Below are positions 51,673 to 60,039 of a stretch of 64,000 nucleotides of DNA, in pieces (the stretch's first letter is position 1; each line of letters opens with the position of its first letter). The position numbers and the translations under genes were made by a program. The notes below the pieces were generated by a model. It was not told the origin of the DNA, did no database searches, and saw nothing but the letters and a program-made list of their open reading frames with translations. This DNA comes from RFSX01 sp965230215 (GTDB lineage: Bacteria > Bacteroidota > Bacteroidia > Chitinophagales > Saprospiraceae), in contig CBDDKN010000001.1 of assembly GCA_965230215.1 (NCBI GenBank), forward strand, positions 1,860,001 to 1,924,000. The letters run 5' to 3'.

Positions 51673-52515
51673 TTATTTAACAGGAAATGTGATTATCGGT
51701 TGCTTGATATGATTGATGGCATCATACGAAATGGATTTACGAATAATGCGACTCAAGCCGGTACGCTGCTGCGACCCAATGGCCAATAAATCCATATCAT
51801 TACTTTGTGCAAAGGAAGCAATTCCCTTCTCAATACTGTAATCACAATAAATATTAAAACTGGCTCTTTCGAGTTCATTCAACTCGGCAAACTCTTTCAT
51901 CCTGGCTTCAACGGCTTCATTTGTTTCGAAGTCTCCAGGAGTATTAACCTTCAATAGGTGCATCGTTGCATCATTCGTCTTTGCAAGATATTTGACCACT
52001 GATAAGTCGACCATCTGAGGATCCTTAAAATCCCCGGCCAACAATATTTTTTTTGCGTCAAAGCCAGATCTGTCAGATTTTATAGACAATACCGGAACAG
52101 GTGACCTCATGGCAATATATGCAGTATGTGAACCGACCAGCAATTCTTTCATCCCACTTGCACCAGAAGTGCCCATTATCAGCAGATCAATATCATTGTT
52201 GTTTACATAATGAATAACATCGTTGGATAATCTTCCCAACTTGACCTTAGACTCTGCAATATTACTTTTACCCTTCAGCCATTGATCCATGAGATCGTTC
52301 ATTTCCTTCTCTTCATTCTTTAACAGCTTAAAGTCAATGATCCCATCATCCAATAATTCACCATACTCATCAAATAATACATCTGGCGTAACACTAACTA
52401 TGGAGAGTACATGTATCTCCAATTCGTCTTTTTGGAAGAGTGACATCGCCATGTTATAAGCATAATCACCCAGTTCCGAAAAGTCAGTTGGTATAAGTAT
52501 TCTCTTCATTGTCAT
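51673..52515 (-). CDS. Universal stress protein, tandem Usp domains
   Basis: 280 aa, two Usp domains (about 3-140 and 150-280). Domain 1 starts KRILIPTDFSELGDYAYNMA and keeps the ATP-binding MGTSGASGMKELLVGSHTAY motif. Domain 2 ends AIGSQQRTGLSRIIRKSISY, where the G-2x-G part is partly degenerate, suggesting one functional nucleotide site. Translation may start at ATG 52515 or two codons later (MKRILIPTD). Usp proteins next to SulP transporters are common in Bacteroidota; the role may be bicarbonate/sulfate or redox stress related. Confidence 0.93.
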   Translation of the reverse strand: MTMKRILIPTDFSELGDYAYNMAMSLFQKDELEIHVLSIVSVTPDVLFDEYGELLDDGIIDFKLLKNEEKEMNDLMDQWLKGKSNIAESKVKLGRLSNDVIHYVNNNDIDLLIMGTSGASGMKELLVGSHTAYIAMRSPVPVLSIKSDRSGFDAKKILLAGDFKDPQMVDLSVVKYLAKTNDATMHLLKVNTPGDFETNEAVEARMKEFAELNELERASFNIYCDYSIEKGIASFAQSNDMDLLAIGSQQRTGLSRIIRKSISYDAINHIKQPIITFPVK

Positions 52516-52519
52516 CTAT

Positions 52520-54244
52520 TTAATGATTTGATTGCATTTTATAACTCTCCAGATGCTTATGCTGTTCAATGTTGCCATCCAGAGAAATCACAGCATTAGG
52601 AATATTCATATAGAAGTTGTCTTTACCCATCTTCTCAAATAGTCCTGACCTTTTCATGGTATCGCGTACCGGTCCGATCAAACTTGTAAATATCAATTTG
52701 ATTCCCTTTTCCTTCAAATCCACATACATGTCCTTAAGCACATGCAATGCACTGCTGTCAATGGCATTGATACTCTCTGCATTGACTATGACCGCCTTCA
52801 GTGAATCACCCTTTTCTGCAATCAAACTCTCAACCTTATCTCTGAAATACTCAACGTTGGCAAAGTACAATTGACCATCAAAACGCATTATCAAAAGATC
52901 ATCTCGCATTTCAACTTCTGAAAAGCGATCGGTATTTCTATAGATGTCTGTCCCTGGAATTTTACCAAGAATTGCTATATGCGGCCTGGAAGTTTTGAAA
53001 ATCAAAACAGCCAGAGATAATACAACGCCAATGGCTATACCTTGCTCTATGCCGAGCAATAGTGTTGCTAAAAATGAAACAACCAACATCAGCAAATCCT
53101 TTCGGTCCGTGTGCCATAAGTGCTTCACCTCTTCAATATCTATCAATCCAAACACCGCCACCATGATTACCGAAGCCAGTATCGTATTCGGCAGATAATA
53201 AAACAAAGGAGTCAAAAAGAACAATGTCAACACAATCAAAACCACACTTAGAAGTGTGGCTATGGTTGTCTTCGCTCCAGCCTGATCATTAACTGCTGTC
53301 CTGGAAAACCCACCAGTAACCGGATATGATTTGAAGAACGAACCCACTATGTTGGCCATACCCAAAGCTATTAACTCCTGATTGGCACTTAACTTATAAT
53401 CTTTATGCTTGGCTTGAATAGCCTTAGCTACTGCTATACTTTCCATGAAACTGACAAGGGCGATTGCCAATGCTGCGGCGATCAATGATTCCCATACATC
53501 AAAGGAGAATGACGGCATTGACAGTGTAGGAAGTCCCGATGGTATATCTCCAACTATTTTTACATTCTTATCCACCAGTCCAAATATCCATACAACCAAA
53601 ACACCGAAAATCACTGCAACCAACTGTGAAGGCAAAGCCTTATTGATCCTTTTCAAAACCTTTATGATAACAATACCTACAAGTCCGATTCCAAGACTGT
53701 AAAGGTTGGTCTGCTCGATGTTGACCAATGCATTATAAATTATCTCGTGCACATGATGGCTGCGTGGAATATCTATTCCCAACAGATGCTTCAATTGAGA
53801 AAAACCAATAATTAAAGCCGCCGCCGAAGTAAATCCACTGATGACAGGATGAGAAAGAAAATTTACCAAAAACCCCAACCTGAATACACCGAGAAAAAAC
53901 TGAATCAAGCCCACCAGCAAGGCCAAGGTAATGGCCAACATGATATATTGATCCGTACCCGTCTCAGCGATCATGGCCACACTTGAAGCCGTAAGCAATG
54001 ATACCATAGCAACAGGACCAACGGCCAACTGTCTGGAAGTCCCCAACAAAGCATAGATCACAAGTGGAACAACAGATGCATACAAACCATAGATTGGAGG
54101 CAGTCCTGCAATCATGGCATAGGCCATGCCCTGAGGTATCAACATAACACCAACCGTCAGACCCGCTGATAAATCAGACTTGAAAAGCGCTGAATTGTAT
54201 TGCTTTACACTATCAAGAATTGGGAAAAAAGAACGTAAACTCAT
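52520..54244 (-). CDS. SulP-family anion permease with STAS domain
   Basis: 574-aa inner-membrane transporter for sulfate, bicarbonate or a similar anion. It begins FFPILDSVKQYNSALFKSDL followed by the SulP signature AGLTVGVMLIPQGMAYAMIA. It has 10 or more hydrophobic segments, then SFFKSYPVTGGFSRTAVNDQ and a C-terminal STAS domain (about 450-555, with VIVNAESINAIDSSALHVLK). The substrate is not decided by sequence; the rhodanese, thioredoxin and YeeE neighbours favour sulfate export or import in sulfur oxidation. Confidence 0.94.
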   Translation of the reverse strand: MSLRSFFPILDSVKQYNSALFKSDLSAGLTVGVMLIPQGMAYAMIAGLPPIYGLYASVVPLVIYALLGTSRQLAVGPVAMVSLLTASSVAMIAETGTDQYIMLAITLALLVGLIQFFLGVFRLGFLVNFLSHPVISGFTSAAALIIGFSQLKHLLGIDIPRSHHVHEIIYNALVNIEQTNLYSLGIGLVGIVIIKVLKRINKALPSQLVAVIFGVLVVWIFGLVDKNVKIVGDIPSGLPTLSMPSFSFDVWESLIAAALAIALVSFMESIAVAKAIQAKHKDYKLSANQELIALGMANIVGSFFKSYPVTGGFSRTAVNDQAGAKTTIATLLSVVLIVLTLFFLTPLFYYLPNTILASVIMVAVFGLIDIEEVKHLWHTDRKDLLMLVVSFLATLLLGIEQGIAIGVVLSLAVLIFKTSRPHIAILGKIPGTDIYRNTDRFSEVEMRDDLLIMRFDGQLYFANVEYFRDKVESLIAEKGDSLKAVIVNAESINAIDSSALHVLKDMYVDLKEKGIKLIFTSLIGPVRDTMKRSGLFEKMGKDNFYMNIPNAVISLDGNIEQHKHLESYKMQSNH

Positions 54245-54277
54245 CGGAGGAGTGTATTGATGTATGAGTGTAAGATA

Positions 54278-54580
54278 TTATTTATTTATTGGATAGCTTT
54301 CCCAGGCACCGCCATTGTAAGCCTCAATTCCATGAGACTTCAGAATCTTGGCCGCTCGTCCGGACCTTGCTCCTGATCTGCATATCAGAATAATAGGTTT
54401 ATCAGATCGCTTAAAATCATTGATGTGATCATTAAGCACCTGCAATGGGATATTGGTAGAAGCTATAAGATGGCCCCTTCTGAATTCAGCTTCTGTACGC
54501 ACGTCAATCAAAAGACCATCTTTTGGTAAGGCTTCTGTGGCCGCGCCACTATTAAACAACTTCTTAAGCACAGATATCAT
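54278..54580 (-). CDS. Single-domain rhodanese-like sulfurtransferase
   Basis: 100-aa protein: LLIDVRTEAEFRRGHLIAST, then the active-site loop ILICRSGARSGRAAKIL with catalytic Cys67. No signal peptide; likely cytoplasmic carrier of persulfide sulfur. First gene of the seven-gene minus-strand operon; a -7-like box (54598-54605) and a Crp/Fnr-type dyad (54628-54641) lie immediately upstream. Confidence 0.92.
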   Translation of the reverse strand: MISVLKKLFNSGAATEALPKDGLLIDVRTEAEFRRGHLIASTNIPLQVLNDHINDFKRSDKPIILICRSGARSGRAAKILKSHGIEAYNGGAWESYPINK

Positions 54581-54597
54581 TTGAACAATATTTAGTA

Positions 54598-54605
54598 CAA
54601 AGATG
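54598..54605 (-). promoter_or_regulatory. Putative -7 box (CATCTTTG) for the sulfur operon
   Basis: Minus-strand CATCTTTG is one mismatch from TAnnTTTG. Its first base is 29.5 bases from the centre of the dyad at 54628-54641, the same spacing as at the divergent locus (55760 vs 55730.5). Confidence 0.5.
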
Positions 54606-54627
54606 TAAGTAATATTATCTCCGGTTC

Positions 54628-54641
54628 GTAACCTGTGTCAC
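54628..54641. promoter_or_regulatory. Crp/Fnr-type dyad operator upstream of the sulfur operon
   Basis: Plus strand GTAACCTGTGTCAC; read toward the minus-strand operon it is GTGACACAGGTTAC, a dyad GTRAC-N4-GTYAC. It matches the site at 55724-55737 at 11 of 14 positions in promoter orientation. The predicted position is near -41.5, the class II activator position of Crp/Fnr proteins. Confidence 0.7.
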
Positions 54642-54725
54642 ATAACCAAACTCATGGCTATGCATGACACAACTCATTTTTAAGTAACTTGAATAATTCT
54701 ACCTTTAAGTCAATTAACTGATACT

Positions 54726-54992
54726 ATGAAGACAGTACTTTTTCTGGATAATATAAAATGTCATGGATGCGCGAATTCTATCGGCTCCAAACTTAAGGCT
54801 CAGGGTTTGCAAGAAGTTGATATCAATGTCGAAGAAGGATCTGTATCTTTTGATCACACATCAGATGAAGAACTTCTGAATGCTCAAAAAATGCTCAAAT
54901 CGATGGGTTATCCCGAGAGAGATGCCTCTGACCTGGGTGATAAAGCCAGATCTTACATCAGTTGTATGATAGGCCGAATTAAAAAGTCATGA
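54726..54992 (+). CDS. Heavy-metal-associated (HMA) domain protein
   Basis: 88-aa soluble protein with the ferredoxin-like HMA fold. Metal-binding Cys12 and Cys15 are in NIKCHGCANSIGSKLKAQG. The C-terminus (KARSYISCMIGRIKKS) carries one further Cys. Such small CopZ-like proteins carry Cu+ or other soft metals; near sulfur-redox genes a role with persulfide has also been suggested for related proteins, but that is not shown here. Divergent from the sulfur operon, the Crp-type dyad lies between the two. Confidence 0.85.
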   Translation: MKTVLFLDNIKCHGCANSIGSKLKAQGLQEVDINVEEGSVSFDHTSDEELLNAQKMLKSMGYPERDASDLGDKARSYISCMIGRIKKS

Positions 54993-55045
54993 CATCAAGA
55001 ACGCATTCTCTTGAATCTATTAAATGATACAATAGCTTAATCAAT

Positions 55046-55707
55046 ATGAATTTTATCCCTTCAGATAGCGGTTGCTATAATAAATTGAAAGAAAAGTTTG
55101 AATTTCTATTTGAATCACAGCTTCTGGATGAAATATGTCAGGTAGGCATATCTAGAACTTTTGATCCAGATGAAATGCTCATGGATATTGGTGATACATA
55201 ACCCACATGCCCATTGTACTTTCAGGATCAATAAAGGTCATGACCGAAGATAAGAAGGGGGATGAGTTACTTCTCTACTACCTTGAATTTGGTGACACCT
55301 GTGCTGTCACTCTTAATTGCTGTACAAGAAAATCTAAATCTACAATCCGTGCTATCAGTGAATCTGAAGTCGAGCTTGTTTTTGTGCCAGTGGAAAAAAT
55401 GGAGGATTGGATGGTCAAGTACAGTTCCTGGAGGAATTATGTATTGGAAAGTTATAATACAAGACTAAACGAGATGCTGCTTGCCATAGACAATATTGTC
55501 TTTAACAGCATGGAAGAAAGACTTAAAAATTATCTAAGAGATAAAGTAATCGTCAGCAAGTCTACCAATCTTAATATATCACATCTTGAAATTGCAAACG
55601 ATCTCCATTCATCCAGAGTGGTCATATCCAGACTGATGAAAAAATTGGAAAAGGAAGGATTGATAGAACAAACACGTAACAAGGTTTCTTACATGGCCCC
55701 AATCTAA
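55046..55707 (+). pseudogene. Crp/Fnr-family transcriptional regulator, broken by a one-base deletion
   Basis: From ATG 55046 the frame encodes the cNMP-binding N-terminus (LKEKFEFLFESQLLDEICQV, then TFDPDEMLMDIGDT) and hits TAA at 55199-55201. The next frame (from 55198) continues the same domain perfectly: I-T-H-M-P-I-V-L-S-G-S-I-K-V, then LLLYYLEFGDTCAVTLNCC and a C-terminal winged helix (SHLEIANDLHSSRVVISRLM). Restoring one base near 55196-55199 gives about 220 aa, the usual length. The ATG at 55207 alone would give a truncated sensor but an intact helix-turn-helix. The C-C-T-R-K region might sense redox or sulfur. It sits between its two probable target promoters. Confidence 0.82.
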
Positions 55708-55723
55708 TACTGAGGCTGCTTGT

Positions 55724-55737
55724 GTAACTCAGGTCAC
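55724..55737. promoter_or_regulatory. Crp/Fnr-type dyad operator upstream of the persulfide dioxygenase-like gene
   Basis: GTAACTCAGGTCAC, GTRAC-N4-GTYAC, with its centre 29.5 bases from the first base of the TAGTTTTG box at 55760. It has the same core CAGGT as the 54628-54641 site in promoter orientation. Confidence 0.72.
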
Positions 55738-55759
55738 TATCCAGAAACCCAATCAGGCT

Positions 55760-55767
55760 TAGTTTTG
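55760..55767 (+). promoter_or_regulatory. Putative -7 box (TAGTTTTG) for the MBL-rhodanese gene
   Basis: Full TAnnTTTG match; predicted start near 55771, leader about 22 bases before ATG 55794. Confidence 0.6.
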
Positions 55768-55793
55768 TTATCCTAATAAACACTGGAATAAAA

Positions 55794-57206
55794 ATGAACA
55801 TTCAACAAATCTATACAGGTTGTCTGGCACAGGGTGCCTACTATATCGAAAGCAATGGTGAAGTTGCTATAATTGATCCCTTGCGTGAAGTACAGCCTTA
55901 TATCGATATGGCGGAGTCTAAAAACGCCAAAATCAAATATATATTCGAAACACATTTTCATGCCGACTTCGTAAGTGGTCACGTTAGCTTGTCTGAAAAA
56001 ACAGGTGCGCCTATCATATATGGACCCTTGGCGAATCCTAGCTTTGATGCCATCATAGCTGAAGATGGTCAGGAGTTCAAACTAGGAGATTTGACATTCG
56101 TTGTGTTACATACCCCAGGGCACACCATGGAGAGCACGACCTATCTTTTAAGAGACGCCAATGGAAAAGATCATGCTATTTTTTCTGGCGACACACTGTT
56201 CCTGGGTGATGTAGGAAGACCGGACCTGGCTCAAAAGGCAGCTGACATGACACAAGAGCAATTGGCCTCTACCCTGTTTGACAGCTTGCGCAATAAGATA
56301 ATGCCGCTTTCAGATGATGTGATTGTTTATCCTGCACATGGTGCCGGATCTGCATGTGGAAAAAACATGATGAAAGAGACAGTGGATACGCTGGGCAATC
56401 AAAAGAAAATGAACTACGCTCTTAGAGCAGATATGACAAGAGAAGAGTTTGTGAAGGAAGTTACAGATGGCTTATTGCCACCGCCTGCATACTTTCCCTT
56501 GAATGTAAAATTAAATAAAGAAGGTTACCAGGATATTGACACAGTCATCGACAGATCAAAAAATGCATTGGATCCTGATGCCTTTGAGCAGCTCGCAAAT
56601 GAAACTGGAGCAGTGGTATTGGATGTCCGCACGCAACAGGAATTTGCCGACGCACACATTCCAAGATCAATATTCATAGGACTAAATGGCTCATTTGCGC
56701 CATGGGTAGGCGACTTGATAAAAGATGTAAAACAGGAAATTCTTTTGGTCGTCAACGAAGATCAATTGGAAGAAGCCATCACGAGATTGTCAAGAGTGGG
56801 TTTTGATATGGTTCTTGGTTATCTCAAAGGTGGTTTTGACTCATGGACCAAGAGCGGTAAAGAAACCGATAGCGTACATTCTATCTCTGCAGAAGAATTT
56901 GCTGTGATCATGTCTAAGGATACAAGTTTGGATATCGTAGATGTCCGCAAATCATCTGAGCACCTTTCGGAGCATGTAATTGGAGCAGAAAACTTTCCGT
57001 TATCTGACATCAACCAACACCTTGAAGAATTAAAAGAAGATAAGACACACTACATACACTGCGCAGGTGGATACCGATCAATGATTGCCAGTTCGATACT
57101 AAAATCAAGAGGCATTCATGACATCATCGATGTCGCAGGAGGCTTCAAAGCCATAAAAGAGACATCTGCTCCTGTGAGTGAGTATGTATGTCCATCAACT
57201 TTATAA
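55794..57206 (+). CDS. MBL-fold persulfide dioxygenase-like protein with two rhodanese domains
   Basis: 470 aa. Residues ~1-240 are an MBL hydrolase of the ETHE1/persulfide-dioxygenase group (H54-F-H56-A-D58 in ETHFHADFVSGH; LHTPGHTMESTTYLLRD; FSGDTLFLGDVGRPDLAQ). Rhodanese domain 1 (~255-350) starts VVLDVRTQQEFADAHIPRSI but its loop ILLVVNEDQ lacks the active Cys, so it is inactive. Domain 2 (~365-470) has an intact loop HCAGGYRSMIASSIL with Cys423. It probably oxidises glutathione- or protein-persulfide to sulfite while passing sulfur through the rhodanese. Controlled by the dyad at 55724-55737 (inference). Confidence 0.93.
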   Translation: MNIQQIYTGCLAQGAYYIESNGEVAIIDPLREVQPYIDMAESKNAKIKYIFETHFHADFVSGHVSLSEKTGAPIIYGPLANPSFDAIIAEDGQEFKLGDLTFVVLHTPGHTMESTTYLLRDANGKDHAIFSGDTLFLGDVGRPDLAQKAADMTQEQLASTLFDSLRNKIMPLSDDVIVYPAHGAGSACGKNMMKETVDTLGNQKKMNYALRADMTREEFVKEVTDGLLPPPAYFPLNVKLNKEGYQDIDTVIDRSKNALDPDAFEQLANETGAVVLDVRTQQEFADAHIPRSIFIGLNGSFAPWVGDLIKDVKQEILLVVNEDQLEEAITRLSRVGFDMVLGYLKGGFDSWTKSGKETDSVHSISAEEFAVIMSKDTSLDIVDVRKSSEHLSEHVIGAENFPLSDINQHLEELKEDKTHYIHCAGGYRSMIASSILKSRGIHDIIDVAGGFKAIKETSAPVSEYVCPSTL

Positions 57207-57230
57207 AAGATAGCCAGTTTTTTTTAGTAG

Positions 57231-57264
57231 AAAGCGGTGCGTTTGTTAAGAAGTGCACCGCTTT
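57231..57264 (+). terminator. Possible intrinsic terminator after the MBL-rhodanese gene
   Basis: A perfect 10-bp stem, AAAGCGGTGC (57231-57240) with GCACCGCTTT (57255-57264), has a 14-base loop. The tail is CGTATATT rather than a T run, so it may be weak; it lies just before the FMN reductase gene. Confidence 0.55.
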
Positions 57265-57280
57265 CGTATATTAGACCACT

Positions 57281-57781
57281 ATGATTACTTCTATCTGTGG
57301 TTCCGTCAATGACAATTCATCCAATCGACATCTCATCCAGTACATTTGTGATAACTACTTGCATGAACAATATCATATCGTAGACAGCCTGGTAAAAATC
57401 CCTCCATTCCAGCTTCACGAAATCAAATCAGATAATCTTAAAGAGTTCAAGAAGTCGATTGAGGATTCTAATGCTCTAATTATATGTACCCCGGAATATC
57501 TACAGAACATACCTTCAGCACTTAAAAATGCACTTGAGTGGTGTTACAAGTCCAATGAATTTGCTGACAAGAAGGTACTACTTATAGTATATACACCAAA
57601 ACATCCCAGGGGAGAAAAAGCGATGAAGTCTTTGGAATGGAGCATTAACGCATTGCATGCCAAACCAGTAGGCACCATGATTATTCATCATGATGATATC
57701 GCCTTTGATGATCATGGTAATTTGCTGTATAACAACATTGATGATATGTTAAAAGCGGCAATTGAACTTTTGATTCAATAA
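57281..57781 (+). CDS. NADPH-dependent FMN reductase family protein
   Basis: 166-aa flavodoxin-like reductase. The FMN phosphate-binding loop is SICGSVNDNSSNRHL and the second motif TPEYLQNIPSALKNALEWC is characteristic (T-P-E-Y-x-x-x-I-P-x-x-L-K-N-A). Such proteins reduce FMN, quinones or chromate with NAD(P)H in the cytosol. Starts just after the 57231-57264 hairpin; the thioesterase gene follows after 21 bp. Confidence 0.9.
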   Translation: MITSICGSVNDNSSNRHLIQYICDNYLHEQYHIVDSLVKIPPFQLHEIKSDNLKEFKKSIEDSNALIICTPEYLQNIPSALKNALEWCYKSNEFADKKVLLIVYTPKHPRGEKAMKSLEWSINALHAKPVGTMIIHHDDIAFDDHGNLLYNNIDDMLKAAIELLIQ

Positions 57782-57802
57782 TACCTTATTAAAAGAAAGC
57801 CT

Positions 57803-58198
57803 ATGAGGTTTCATACAAGAAAATGGGTTAAACCCGAAGATCTGAATCCAAACAACACTCTGTTTGGAGGGCGCTTACTACAATGGATTGATGAAGAAGC
57901 TGCGCTCTATGCTATTATACAACTGGAGAACAAACACGTTGTTACAAAATATATTTCTGAAATTGATTTTATCTCAGCACCCCGACAGGGAGACATTATC
58001 GAGATAGGTATCTTAGCCACGCATTTTGGAAGAACATCCTTAACTTTGAAATGCGAAGTGCGTAACAAACTTACAAGAGAGCCTTTGCTTAAAATTGAAA
58101 AAATTGTCTTTGTCAATCTTGATAATGCAGGTCAACCAACTGCACACGGTAAAACCAAAATAAGATATGTCAAAGATACTTTTGATGACAACGAATAG
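57803..58198 (+). CDS. Acyl-CoA thioesterase (hot-dog fold, YciA-like)
   Basis: 131-aa thioesterase hydrolysing acyl-CoAs. It has the hot-dog core with LNPNNTLFGGRLLQWIDEEA (catalytic Asp in the long helix), KYISEIDFISAPRQGDIIEI and GRTSLTLKCEVRNKLT. Length matches the single-domain YciA type. It is 4 bp from the following MscS gene, so the three genes 57281-59831 may share a transcript. Confidence 0.92.
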   Translation: MRFHTRKWVKPEDLNPNNTLFGGRLLQWIDEEAALYAIIQLENKHVVTKYISEIDFISAPRQGDIIEIGILATHFGRTSLTLKCEVRNKLTREPLLKIEKIVFVNLDNAGQPTAHGKTKIRYVKDTFDDNE

Positions 58199-58202
58199 AT
58201 AA

Positions 58203-59831
58203 ATGAGACCAAGACTATTTCTGCCTTTACTGATTTTATTATGTGCCTTCAACATAAGCTTTGCACAGAATGATTCTATTGGAGTTCACCATAATCCATA
58301 TAACGTAATCTATAATCATCTCTACTATCTCCAAGCTGATTCATACGAACCTGAGAAAGCAGCTGAATCATTTCCCGATTCATTTGAAAATAGAGTTAGT
58401 CTCTCTAAAAAACTAAAACAAATTCTTGACGGCAAAGGATTATTCCTGGATCTGAACAGGATTCCCACAAACCCCGACTATCGTGATAGCGTAAGCAATG
58501 AAAGCATCTATATTCTGGACAAATCCACGCCCCAGATATACCTGGAAAAAATCGATGACCAATGGTTTTACTCCAGGACTACAATTCAGGAAATCCCAGC
58601 ACTTCACAAAAAGATATATCCCTTCGGAACTGAGTTTGTAACAAGATTTCATGCACCGGTCTGGCAATATAAAATACTGGGTATAAAGCTCTGGAAGTGG
58701 CTGGGCATAATCATAACATTATTCCTAGCGCAACTGCTATTTCTTATTGTGAGATCTGTGTCAAGATTCGTGATAAGCAATTTTGTAAAGCGCCGAATTG
58801 AAATTACTGAGGAGGTTAAAAAATTCCTTTTCAAACTATCGCGTGTGATAGCCTTGCTAATCTCAATTCGATTTATTCTTTTCTTATTGCCAATGTTTCA
58901 GATAAGCCCACATCTGAATTCAAATATCATAAAGACACTCAATGTCCTGAGTATATTTTTCATTATTATCGGCCTCAAATTTATACTCAAAATATTCTTC
59001 GTATACTTTGAAAGAGTTACTGAAAAAACAGAAAGTACTCTTGACGATCAGTTGCTGCCTGTCCTGCTCAAATTATCATTGATTATTCTCTGGGCGCTCG
59101 GCATCGTCTATATTCTTAATTATCTCGGTGTAAACGTTACCGCTTTGCTGGCAGGTATCTCTATAGGTGGTTTGGCACTTGCACTTGCTGCACAGGATAC
59201 GGTCAAGAATTTTTTCGGATCCATTATGATCTTTCTCGATAAACCTTTCCAAATAGGTGATCTCGTGGAATTCAGTGGAGTTATTGGTACCGTAGAGGAA
59301 GTTGGGGTTAGATCAACAAGAATCAGAACCACCATCAATTCACTCACCTACGTGCCCAACGCACATATTGCAGACAGTGTGGTCAACAATCTGGGTCTTA
59401 GAGTCTTTAGAAGATATAATACAACACTCGGTGTTACCTATGATACACCTGCGGACACCATTGAAGTATTTGTTGAAAACATCAGGAAAATAATTGAAAT
59501 GCACCCGGGGACCTTCAAGGAAAACTATGAAGTGCACCTGAATGCATTTGCTGATAGCTCACTGAATATTCTGATCAATGTCTTCTTCGAAACTCAAGTC
59601 TGGTCTGAAGAGTTGCAATACAGACACCAGCTTATGATTGCTATTATAAAAATGGCAGAAGCCCTGGGTGTGCGGTTTGCCTTCCCTACACAAACATTAC
59701 ATATAGAGGAATTACCAAATCTGGGAGATAATAATACACCTCCGTATCCAAGTAAGGATACAAGTGAAAAGAACAGACAGTTGGTTCTAGATGAAATCGA
59801 AGCTTACTTTAATAGTAAGGTGAAGACTTAG
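58203..59831 (+). CDS. MscS-type mechanosensitive ion channel
   Basis: 542-aa membrane channel that opens under membrane tension. It has a signal peptide (FLPLLILLCAFNISFAQ) and an unassigned periplasmic domain (~25-150). Then come transmembrane helices, with the pore helix and beta domain GISIGGLALALAAQDTVKNF, FGSIMIFLDKPFQIGDLV and EEVGVRSTRIRT, and a C-terminal alpha/beta vestibule. The extended N-terminus places it among the large MscS/YbdG-like proteins rather than the 286-aa E. coli MscS. Its stop overlaps the convergent DUF2007 gene by 4 bp. Confidence 0.93.
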   Translation: MRPRLFLPLLILLCAFNISFAQNDSIGVHHNPYNVIYNHLYYLQADSYEPEKAAESFPDSFENRVSLSKKLKQILDGKGLFLDLNRIPTNPDYRDSVSNESIYILDKSTPQIYLEKIDDQWFYSRTTIQEIPALHKKIYPFGTEFVTRFHAPVWQYKILGIKLWKWLGIIITLFLAQLLFLIVRSVSRFVISNFVKRRIEITEEVKKFLFKLSRVIALLISIRFILFLLPMFQISPHLNSNIIKTLNVLSIFFIIIGLKFILKIFFVYFERVTEKTESTLDDQLLPVLLKLSLIILWALGIVYILNYLGVNVTALLAGISIGGLALALAAQDTVKNFFGSIMIFLDKPFQIGDLVEFSGVIGTVEEVGVRSTRIRTTINSLTYVPNAHIADSVVNNLGLRVFRRYNTTLGVTYDTPADTIEVFVENIRKIIEMHPGTFKENYEVHLNAFADSSLNILINVFFETQVWSEELQYRHQLMIAIIKMAEALGVRFAFPTQTLHIEELPNLGDNNTPPYPSKDTSEKNRQLVLDEIEAYFNSKVKT

Positions 59832-60034
59832 AGAATCTCAACTTTTTCGAGGATTTCCTTTGCCCTTTCAGCATCTTCTTCATTGACATGAAGTTCGATA
59901 TCACCAAATACACCAGCGTGTGCGGTATCCTTTTTATTGATAACATAATGCTCAATACCTGCTTCTGTCAACAAGTGCTGGGCTGTCTTGATCTTAATTT
60001 CAGACACACTGAAAAATATCGTTTCTTTATCCAT
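59828..60034 (-). CDS. DUF2007 family protein (putative signal-transducing protein)
   Basis: 68-aa protein of the DUF2007 family: ETIFFSVSEIKIKTAQHLLT with EAGIEHYVINKKDTAHAG and the beta-strand ending GDIELHVNEEDAERAKEIL. The fold is ferredoxin-like/ACT-like; function unknown. It follows the ferritin gene after a 5-bp gap, so the two are probably co-transcribed. Confidence 0.87.
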   Translation of the reverse strand: MDKETIFFSVSEIKIKTAQHLLTEAGIEHYVINKKDTAHAGVFGDIELHVNEEDAERAKEILEKVEIL

Positions 60035-60039
60035 AATAA

